Assembly: GCA_024278255.1 (NCBI GenBank)
Contig: JAJRTP010000449.1
Location: 1-12,889 of the forward strand
Direction of reading: 5' to 3'
Source of the DNA: Chloroflexota bacterium
GTDB lineage: Bacteria; Chloroflexota; Anaerolineae; Promineifilales; Promineifilaceae
Length of the DNA stretch: 12,889 nt
How positions within the stretch are numbered: position 1 is the first letter of the stretch; the number at the start of each line of letters is the position of its first letter. Shown here in pieces: positions 9,101 through 12,889 of the stretch. The notes beneath the pieces are model-generated. The model worked only from the letters and a program-made list of their open reading frames with translations, was not told the origin of the DNA and searched no databases. The position numbers and the translations under genes are program-made.

Positions 9101-11275
9101 GAGCCGGAAGCGGAACTGCCCCCGGTTGAAGCCGAAGTGGATATTGGTCAGGACAGGCAGGAAGCGGATGTGGACGATACGTTGTCCTGGCTGGAAGATT
9201 TGGCTGCGCAACAAGATTCCCCGGTGGAAGAGCTGCCATCTGTAGCCCAAGATGCTTTGGCAGATGATTTGGCGGGGGAGGGTGCAGCTGTGTTAGCTGG
9301 GGCCGCCCTGGCCTCAGCCGATGAGCCGGAATCGGGCGATACAGATTGGCTGGATGAATTGGCGAGTGAGGCCGAAGAACCTACGGCCGTACCCGCCGAC
9401 GATCTGGTGGTGGTAGAGACCGACACGCTCATGGAAATGGAAGCGGAGCTGGATGATGCCATGACCTGGCTGGACGAGATTGCCGAAGAGCCTGATGCAG
9501 AGCCAGAACCGATCGCAGATGAAGAAGAGGCCGAAACAGTCGAGGCAGACCCGGAATTGGCAGCCGCCCTGGATGCGTTGGCGCAGCAGGTGGAGAGGGA
9601 AGGGCTTTTGGTGGGTGTGACGGCCGTTCAGGCCAAAACCATCAGTGATGAAGAACTGGCCGAGGCGTTGGATTGGTTGGAAGCTCAGGCCGAGGCCCCC
9701 GAAGCGGTGGTTGAAGAGGAAACAGCCACAGAGGTAGCTGCGGAAGTGGCCGAACCGGTTATGGAAGAAGTGGACATTGCCACTGAAGATGTCATTGATG
9801 AGATAGACATTTTTGACATGCCGGATGACCCGGATGCGGCGGTGGCCTGGCTGGAAGCGATGGCGGCCAGTGATGAAGCATTTGACATTGAGATGGAACT
9901 GGCTCCCATTAAAGCCAGTGAAGATGCGGTTTATGTGGTTGAGGGTACGGCCGTGGTTGAGCCAGAAGTTGAGGCGGAAGAAGTGACCGAAATCGAAGCA
10001 GTCGAAGCGGCTGACGAACTGGTTTCGGCTGTGCCGGAAGAGGAAATTGACATCTTCGATATGCCGGATGATCCAGACGCGGCGATTGCCTGGCTGGAAG
10101 CGATGGCCGCCAGTGATGAGGATTTGGACATCGAAATGGAACCGGCGCCCATCAAACCGAGTGAAGACGCGGTGTATGTGGTTGAGGATACGGCCGTAGC
10201 GGAACCAGAGGTTGAGGCAGAAGAAGTAGAAACGGCCGTGGCTGAAATAGAAGAAATAGAAGAGGCCGAAACCGATCTGGACGATTTACTGGACATGCCG
10301 GAAGACCCGGATGAAGCGTTGGCCTGGTTTGAAGCGATGGCCGCCAGTGATGAAGCATTTGACATTGAGATGGAACCGGACCCCATCAAGGCCAGCGAAG
10401 ACGCGGTGTATGTGGTGGAAGGCACGGCCGTGGCCGAGGTGGAAGCCGAGGATGATTTGCCGGAAGCGGCCGAAGCGGTTGAGGAATCAGTTGAGACTAT
10501 GGCTGATGAAGCCGGGGAAGCCGCAGGTTGGTTAGACGCTCTGGCGGCTCAGCCGGAAGTTGACGCGGCCGCGGGAGAAGCGGCCGATGTGCCGGATTGG
10601 ATGGTAGCTGAAGCCGATGTTTCTGATGATTTGTTGGCTGAGGCAGAACTCCTGGCAGTGGACAGTGAGTTGGAAGCAGAGGATGATTTGCTTGATGAAG
10701 AACCATTTGAAGCCCCGCTGGAGCAAGATGTCAGCGATGCCATGCCTGCCTGGTTTGATCTGGATGCCAATGAACCCACAGATTTGGGCCAAACCGGCTG
10801 GCTGCGGGCCTTGCCGGAGGTAGATGTAGATAGCTGGCTGGAGGCCGAAGAGGAAGCGACGGCTCAAGCCATTGAAGAACCGGAAATCCTGCCGGAGACG
10901 GATGAGTTTGCCGCTCCTCTGGGGGGCACGGCCGAATTACGGTTGGCCGGAGATACAGGTTTGCTTTCTCCTGAAGATGATGAGTTTGCCGTGGTGGAAC
11001 CGGATTCGTCTATCTCGTACAGTATTGATGAGGACGCACTGGCTGCGGCAAAAACAGCCTTGGCTGACGGCCGTTACGATGAAGCGGCTGATAAGTACCA
11101 GGAATTGGTAGCGGCTGGCGGCGGTATGATGGTTTTGATTGCGGAATTGGAAACGGCCGTGGCCGCTCAGCCCGATCAACCCGCCTTCCAACGCGCTCTG
11201 GGCGACGCCTACATGCGCAACGGTCAATTGCAAAAAGCCCTGGAAACGTACCGGATGGCCCTAGACTCGCTTTAG
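6167..11275 (+). CDS. Giant acidic TPR protein with 32 tryptophan-centred motifs
   Basis: Function unknown; probably a cytoplasmic scaffold, as no signal peptide or membrane segment is seen. ATG 6167 follows TGGAAAG (6154-6160) at 6 bases; in-frame alternatives are ATG 6143 and GTG 6125 without clear RBS. Product 1702 aa. Residues ~1-235: about six TPR-like helix pairs (LDEAIAHCRHILENYP, FEEAADLFQRVLSAEPND). Residues ~255-1615: very rich in Glu, Asp and Ala, poor in Lys and Arg, probably disordered. This middle carries 32 Trp-centred motifs, about one per 40 residues, close to [DE]x[DP]W[LMFI]xx[LA]: for example VPDWLNE, DDWLAAL, EDWLSVL, LPDWLQE, TDWLDEL, AWLEAMA. Residues ~1213-1430: three near-identical 59-60-aa repeats. 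Residues ~1620-1702: TPR again (LADGRYDEAADKYQELV, NGQLQKALETYRMAL). Thirteen ACGGCCGT octamers lie here, twelve read as Thr-Ala-Val. The gene is followed by a repeat hairpin and a terminator. Predicted pI is strongly acidic. TPR ends suggest protein binding; partners cannot be read from the sequence. Confidence 0.85.
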   Translation: MTTITLHEYLEKIDELIDENRLDEAIAHCRHILENYPRYVAVYRLMGKAYVEKYYFEEAADLFQRVLSAEPNDLVSHTAMSIIYKETGKPDQSLWHLERAFEIDPYNEALREELRHLYAEQYDDLPYRLPLTPGAAGHLYLKGEMYQQAVQVLQPALAEENDRVDLEVMLAEALWQGRDDQRIDAEEVCLNIMDKLPDCIVANSVLATIWLRTGRVTESQKYLSRVKSLTCLDMASLDGETAVGRAFMTDGAIELPDELTLSLLEVESEAMPVEKPSADWVSEVTFDPDVPPTEQDAPEVVLEGESGMHSYDWMIDVDAEPAAPDSVSEAEAALFEDTDWFADAAQDIEDEVAGESGILADAALGAMAFSLLDSDTDSLDEAPSEKSGLLETDWFLEEAATVTGAAEDVPEWLEGTAAEGIDQAATDEDIPVWLAEETGDLAQMEQTAGHGPEDEVPDWLNEATGDDLEPIQMTRTEADEWVFAEDSEDELSTPETETEIMEQETPEAESEDDWLSELAGDQDEDIFSTESETPQPEAAEDDEEWLSALGIDEEVALAPETDTAVPGDEDFLAQFDAAEADGEMPAADTVEDDWLAALDGEGVEETPLELDSNWLTPPDEESRNFSDKVVAAAAAKGLTDLFGPDDAEDGQSAAEEEADEDLEDWLSVLADEGVETDSLELMGAEDTAVESDLLPEAEEDDDWLTVLSGEELADVPEEAETPESTAVEIGELTPEDLEGTDFEEIPDWLMTGPLPEAGDELEPSVSPGAAGDLTSDDAEAPLTTDELTAISGETEEFPDWIGELPDQPEDEGVMYTDLGVDSDILPDWMVEEEAGEEQVAEEEAAEPQEAELSGLLASLDAMEGDAADIEELPDWLQETPELDETPLAAEIDLAEETAVAEVEPEEEDDAEGKALAAGLAALAAAEIIDQTSEPKEDTQWLDQLAVEGDALSELELGDTGGLDWLEEPEIEEAALLEPEPEAELPPVEAEVDIGQDRQEADVDDTLSWLEDLAAQQDSPVEELPSVAQDALADDLAGEGAAVLAGAALASADEPESGDTDWLDELASEAEEPTAVPADDLVVVETDTLMEMEAELDDAMTWLDEIAEEPDAEPEPIADEEEAETVEADPELAAALDALAQQVEREGLLVGVTAVQAKTISDEELAEALDWLEAQAEAPEAVVEEETATEVAAEVAEPVMEEVDIATEDVIDEIDIFDMPDDPDAAVAWLEAMAASDEAFDIEMELAPIKASEDAVYVVEGTAVVEPEVEAEEVTEIEAVEAADELVSAVPEEEIDIFDMPDDPDAAIAWLEAMAASDEDLDIEMEPAPIKPSEDAVYVVEDTAVAEPEVEAEEVETAVAEIEEIEEAETDLDDLLDMPEDPDEALAWFEAMAASDEAFDIEMEPDPIKASEDAVYVVEGTAVAEVEAEDDLPEAAEAVEESVETMADEAGEAAGWLDALAAQPEVDAAAGEAADVPDWMVAEADVSDDLLAEAELLAVDSELEAEDDLLDEEPFEAPLEQDVSDAMPAWFDLDANEPTDLGQTGWLRALPEVDVDSWLEAEEEATAQAIEEPEILPETDEFAAPLGGTAELRLAGDTGLLSPEDDEFAVVEPDSSISYSIDEDALAAAKTALADGRYDEAADKYQELVAAGGGMMVLIAELETAVAAQPDQPAFQRALGDAYMRNGQLQKALETYRMALDSL
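9803..10456 (+). repeat. Three in-frame ~180-base repeats inside the TPR gene
   Basis: Copies start at 9803, 10046 and 10280 (periods 243 and 234 bases) and each encodes 59-60 conserved residues with the core DMPDDPDAA, AWLEAMAASDE, DIEME, PIKASEDAVYVVE and TAV. Copies 1 and 2 match at 53 of 60 residues. Copy 3 has a one-residue deletion near its end and AWFEA instead of AWLEA, yet shares a DNA run of more than 25 identical bases with copy 1 (around 9875-9900 and 10350-10375). Each copy carries one ACGGCCGT at the same place (9947, 10190, 10424). The spacers between copies are acidic and less conserved. This is recent internal duplication. Confidence 0.9.
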
Positions 11276-11287
11276 ATTCTGACATAT

Positions 11288-11359
11288 AAGTGCCAGGCAC
11301 GGGATTATAGTCGCTTGATTACCTGGAACCGTATATCCCGTGCCCCGTGCCTGGCACTT
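11288..11359. repeat. Hairpin repeat element, copy 1
   Basis: AAGTGCCAGGCACGGG (11288-11303) and CCCGTGCCTGGCACTT (11344-11359) are perfect 16-base inverted repeats around a 40-base interior. The arm itself contains the odd palindrome GTGCC-A-GGCAC. The block CCCGTGC is doubled on the right side (11337-11343 and 11344-11350), so the left arm can pair with either. CTTGATT starts 11 bases after the left arm, exactly as in the copy at 12406-12469. A small extra hairpin, TTTGCCT (11358-11364) with AGGCAAA (11369-11375), follows. The element starts 13 bases after the TPR gene stop. It resembles non-coding REP/MITE-like palindromic elements. Confidence 0.8.
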
Positions 11360-11419
11360 TGCCTGAACAGGCAAAATAGGCGACAATTACCCGCCCGAAA
11401 AAAGGGTTAAAATTACAAC

Positions 11420-11450
11420 AAAGGCAGCCCTGCAAAAAGCTGCCTTTTTT
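11420..11450 (+). terminator. Intrinsic terminator downstream of the TPR gene
   Basis: AAAGGCAGC (11420-11428) pairs with GCTGCCTTT (11439-11447) around a 10-base loop, and the right arm runs into a TTTTTT tract ending at 11450. This is a standard rho-independent terminator, about 145 bases after the TPR gene stop, so the mRNA would include the hairpin repeat before it. Confidence 0.85.
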
Positions 11451-11460
11451 ACTGTCATTT

Positions 11461-11512
11461 TGTAGGACAATTTTGTAAATCTTCCAGGAGCGATTTACAA
11501 AATCGTTCTACA
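11461..11512. repeat. Long imperfect inverted repeat upstream of ndk
   Basis: The arms 11461-11481 (starting TGTAGGACAATTTTG) and 11492-11512 (ending AAAATCGTTCTACA) are inverted repeats of 21 bases with a 10-base loop TTCCAGGAGC; as RNA one position is a G-U wobble and one a mismatch. It lies between the upstream terminator and ndk. A weak promoter-like pair, TTGTAA (11473-11478) and TACAAA (11496-11501) with 17 bases between, falls inside it. It could be an ndk operator or leader hairpin, or another small dispersed palindrome. Confidence 0.6.
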
Positions 11513-11541
11513 ACGAAAAAATAGTGGAGTGAAAAATAAAA

Positions 11542-11991
11542 ATGGAACGAACATTGATTTTAGTAAAACCGGATGGCGTGCAGCGCAATTTGATGGGCGA
11601 GATTATCGGCCGTTTTGAGCGGCGCGGTTTGAAGCTCATTGGTATGAAATTTATGCAGATGACTGTAGAGTTGGCCGAGCAGCATTACGCTGTGCATAAG
11701 GAACGGCCGTTCTTCAATGATCTGGTGGCTTACATCACCTCTGGCCCCATCGTAGCGATGGTGTGGGAAGGTAACGACGCCATCAATGCGGCGCGGGCGA
11801 CCATTGGCGCCACCAAACCGGTAGACGCTTCCCCCGGCACCATTCGCGGCGATTTTGGCATGGAAATCGGCCGTAACCTGGTGCATGGTTCCGACAGCCC
11901 GGAGAATGGCGTCAAAGAAGCCAGCCTGTTTTTTAGTGAAGATGAATTGGTTTCCTGGAATCGCGATTTGGACCCCTGGATTGTGGAATAG
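11542..11991 (+). CDS. ndk: Nucleoside diphosphate kinase
   Basis: Transfers the terminal phosphate of ATP to nucleoside diphosphates through a phosphohistidine, balancing NTP and dNTP pools in the cytoplasm. The 149-residue product is full length for the family. Signatures: TLILVKPDGVQRNLMGEI at the N-terminus with nucleotide-binding K9, RATIGATKP, the SPGTIRGDFG segment, and NLVHGSDSPENG with the catalytic H115. The start at ATG 11542 fits the family exactly; GGAG at 11526-11529 is somewhat far (12 bases). It ends 8 bases before a strong bidirectional terminator and converges with rsfS. One ACGGCCGT occurs at 11703-11710, in the unusual frame that reads Arg-Pro. Identification is secure. 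Confidence 0.98.
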   Translation: MERTLILVKPDGVQRNLMGEIIGRFERRGLKLIGMKFMQMTVELAEQHYAVHKERPFFNDLVAYITSGPIVAMVWEGNDAINAARATIGATKPVDASPGTIRGDFGMEIGRNLVHGSDSPENGVKEASLFFSEDELVSWNRDLDPWIVE

Positions 11992-11998
11992 AATCAGG

Positions 11999-12046
11999 AT
12001 GCAATAAAAAAAGCCGCCTCATGTGAGGCGGCTTTTTTTATTGCAT
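11999..12046. terminator. Bidirectional terminator between ndk and rsfS
   Basis: A perfect inverted repeat with 23-base arms and a 2-base centre (12022-12023). The GC core GCCGCCTCA (12013-12021) pairs with TGAGGCGGC (12024-12032), flanked by seven A on the left and seven T on the right, so each strand gives a stem followed by a U tract. It serves ndk on the + strand and rsfS on the - strand; the rsfS stop codon (12038-12040) lies within the right arm. Confidence 0.95.
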
Positions 12047-12385
12047 GTGCAAGACGACGTAAGCATCGCTCCACAGCCCTTCCAAATCGTAATAATCCCG
12101 TTTGTCCGGGGCGAAAATGTGGACGATAAGATCGCCGAAGTCTACCAATACCCAGCCGCTTTCCGGGTCGCCTTCGATGCTGTTGGCCAGGATACGGCCG
12201 TTTTCCTTGGCGTCCTGGGTGATGCTGTTGGCTAAGGCCCGTAGTTGCCGGGGGTTTTCACCGCTGCAAAGTAGAAAATAATCCGAAAAAACAGATTGCT
12301 CCCGCAAATCCAGTAAAGTAATGTCGCTCCCCTTCTTGTCTAAAATAGAGTCTACTAAGAGATGGGCTAATTCTAAGCTGTCCAG
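12038..12385 (-). CDS. rsfS: Ribosomal silencing factor RsfS (Iojap family), CTG start
   Basis: Binds ribosomal protein uL14 on the large subunit and blocks subunit joining, lowering translation when nutrients run short. The C-terminal ~90 residues carry the family pattern: SDYFLLCSGENPRQLRALANSI, the WVLVDFGDLIVHIF core and the final YYDLEGLWSDA. A TTG at 12307 would drop about 26 N-terminal residues that the family normally has (LAHLLVDSILDKKGSDITLLDLRE). The frame continues upstream to CTG at 12385-12383, which sits 6 bases after a perfect GGAGG; a stop codon TAA lies two codons further up (12391-12389), so no ATG, GTG or alternative TTG is available. With CTG the protein is 115 residues, normal for RsfS. 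The usual neighbour nadD is not seen. One ACGGCCGT (12194-12201) reads as Asn-Gly-Arg. Family call is secure; the CTG start is strong inference. Confidence 0.93.
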   Translation of the reverse strand: MDSLELAHLLVDSILDKKGSDITLLDLREQSVFSDYFLLCSGENPRQLRALANSITQDAKENGRILANSIEGDPESGWVLVDFGDLIVHIFAPDKRDYYDLEGLWSDAYVVLHMQ

Positions 12386-12391
12386 ATGTTA

Positions 12392-12397
12392 CCTCCG
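12392..12397 (-). promoter_or_regulatory. Shine-Dalgarno deciding the rsfS CTG start
   Basis: On the minus strand CGGAGG occupies 12397-12392, with a 6-base spacer TAACAT before CTG at 12385. This is the only good ribosome-binding site for the frame and fixes the unusual start codon. Confidence 0.75.
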
Positions 12398-12405
12398 ATT
12401 TATTG

Positions 12406-12469
12406 AGTGCCAGGCACGGGGCAAAACGGCCTTGATTGGCTTAACCCGTTCGCCCCCGTGCCTGGCACT
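12406..12469. repeat. Hairpin repeat element, copy 2
   Basis: AGTGCCAGGCACGGGG (12406-12421) and CCCCGTGCCTGGCACT (12454-12469) are perfect 16-base inverted repeats with a 32-base interior. Arms match the copy at 11288-11359, while the interior differs except for CTTGATT (12431-12437), which starts 11 bases after the left arm GGG in both copies. It lies in the predicted 5' leader of rsfS, ending about 9 bases from its Shine-Dalgarno. Confidence 0.8.
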
Positions 12470-12492
12470 ACGTAACGTCAACCATTAAGTAA

Positions 12493-12522
12493 ATTCTATC
12501 ACGGAGCGCAATCCCATGACAA
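12493..12522 (-). promoter_or_regulatory. Candidate promoter for rsfS
   Basis: On the minus strand TTGTCA (12522-12517), an 18-base spacer and TAGAAT (12498-12493). Transcription would start near 12486, about 100 bases before the CTG start, so the hairpin repeat copy 2 would be in the rsfS leader. The match is moderate. Confidence 0.42.
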
Positions 12523-12523
12523 G

Positions 12524-12551
12524 TTGCGTATAAGCTAACTCCTAATACAAT
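12524..12551 (+). promoter_or_regulatory. Candidate promoter for xseA, suggesting a leaderless mRNA
   Basis: TTGCGT (12524-12529), a 16-base spacer and TACAAT (12546-12551). The expected start point, about 7 bases downstream, falls at 12558-12559, which is the first base of the xseA ATG; no Shine-Dalgarno is visible before that ATG. The -35 box abuts the -35 box of the divergent rsfS promoter. Confidence 0.42.
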
Positions 12552-12558
12552 CTATGTT

Positions 12559-12889
12559 ATGGCTCTTTTCTCCAACGACAATGCGAATTTATCAACCTGG
12601 ACGGTCTCGGAGCTAACCCGGTATATTCGGGAATTGTTTGAGATTGATTACCGCTTGCAGGATGTGGAAGTTTCCGGGGAAATCTCTAATTTTACGCGGG
12701 CGCGTTCCGGGCATTTGTACTTTACACTCAAGGATGAGGCGGCGCAGTTGAAGTGCGTGATGTGGCGTTCGGCGGCGGAACGGCTGTTGTTTCGGCCGGA
12801 AGAGGGGGATGCGGTGGTGGCTTACGGCCGTATCTCCGTTTACGAAGCCAGCGGCGTCTACCAACTTTACGCTGACCGGCTGGAACCGG
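12559..12889 (+). CDS. xseA: Exodeoxyribonuclease VII large subunit, N-terminal part (3' end outside window)
   Basis: Exonuclease VII degrades single-stranded DNA in both directions and acts in repair; XseA is its large subunit, working with the small XseB. The frame from ATG 12559 stays open to the window end, giving 110 complete codons of a protein that is normally 400-450 residues. Visible is the N-terminal OB-fold: WTVSELTRYIRELFE, then DVEVSGEISNFTRARSGHLYFTLKD (about residues 35-59) and QLKCVMWRSAAERLLF, followed by AYGRISVYEASGVYQLYAD, all characteristic of XseA. Another ATG at 12554 is out of frame. No ribosome-binding site precedes the start; a promoter placed for leaderless transcription is the likely reason. 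One ACGGCCGT at 12824-12831 reads as Tyr-Gly-Arg. xseB is expected downstream but is outside the window. Confidence 0.95.
   Translation, partial: MALFSNDNANLSTWTVSELTRYIRELFEIDYRLQDVEVSGEISNFTRARSGHLYFTLKDEAAQLKCVMWRSAAERLLFRPEEGDAVVAYGRISVYEASGVYQLYADRLEP

Larger units (their letters stand above)
216..12831. repeat. Dispersed octamer palindrome ACGGCCGT, 25 copies
   Basis: Start positions found by reading: 216, 2349, 3172, 4834, 4915, 5151, 5304, 5674, 5854, 6887, 7853, 8225, 8339, 8855, 9383, 9620, 9947, 10190, 10232, 10424, 11067, 11153, 11703, 12194, 12824. Two are intergenic (2349, 4915). Within genes, 16 are in frame ACG GCC GTN (Thr-Ala-Val), 6 in frame NAC GGC CGT (x-Gly-Arg) and 1 in the third frame. 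Chance expectation for one octamer in this length is about 0.2-0.3. There is none between 224 and 2348, including the unrecognised gene. The pattern is like a highly iterated palindrome. Confidence 0.9.

Noticed and set aside
9803..10456. Regular repeats considered as a CRISPR array
   Set aside because: The repeats are about 180 bases, in frame and coding, with periods of 243 and 234 bases; there are no short identical repeats with unique spacers.
6965..10870. Trp motifs read as eukaryotic LC3-interacting (W-x-x-L) motifs
   Set aside because: The acidic WxxL pattern matches by form only; bacteria lack Atg8 partners, so nothing beyond short linear motif is claimed.
11288..11375. The hairpin repeat considered as the TPR gene terminator
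   Set aside because: No T tract follows the stem, and a standard terminator lies at 11420-11450; the same element also sits in the rsfS leader, where termination would make no sense.
1..12889. tRNA, rRNA, insertion sequence or prophage genes
   Set aside because: No cloverleaf, rRNA core sequence, transposase or phage protein was seen on either strand.

Overview
The window reads as a stretch of bacterial chromosome of moderate GC. It has short intergenic gaps, mostly + strand genes, sigma70-like promoters and intrinsic terminators. The gene content (membrane pyrophosphatase, AMP-forming acetyl-CoA synthetase, a very large acidic TPR protein) and the style of the non-coding repeats suggest an uncultured Chloroflexota bacterium (Anaerolineae-like). 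That placement is inference from general resemblance; no rRNA or other marker is present to confirm it.

Layout. 1-1438: the C-terminal three quarters of acetyl-CoA synthetase (acs), followed by a perfect hairpin. 1529-2305: an unrecognised 258-aa protein. 2306-2592: a gap with imperfect palindromes and a strong TTGACA-N17-TAAAAT promoter. 2593-4911: hppA, an ion-pumping pyrophosphatase with the residues of the K+-dependent type, then a hairpin terminator. 5004-6041: a zinc-dependent deacetylase of the histone deacetylase/AcuC superfamily with all catalytic residues. 6167-11275: a 1702-aa protein with TPR ends and a ~1360-residue acidic, probably disordered middle carrying 32 tryptophan-centred short motifs. 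11276-11541: a non-coding block with a hairpin repeat, an intrinsic terminator and a long inverted repeat. 11542-11991: ndk. 11999-12046: a bidirectional terminator shared with the convergent rsfS (12385-12038, minus), which appears to start at CTG. 12386-12558: a second copy of the hairpin repeat and two back-to-back divergent promoters. 12559 to the end: the N-terminus of xseA.

How the genes may work together. Acs makes acetyl-CoA, AMP and PPi; HppA can use PPi to pump ions; the HDAC-family enzyme could deacetylate Acs at its conserved C-terminal lysine, as AcuC does in Bacillus. This acetate/PPi/deacetylation grouping is coherent but inferred. ndk, rsfS and xseA are housekeeping genes.

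The most striking signal is not a gene. The octamer palindrome ACGGCCGT occurs 25 times in 12.9 kb, against roughly 0.2-0.3 expected by chance. It lies mostly inside genes and mostly in one reading frame (ACG GCC GTN, Thr-Ala-Val). It behaves like the highly iterated palindrome HIP1 of cyanobacteria but has a different sequence. The second most unusual item is the tryptophan-motif array of the giant acidic protein.
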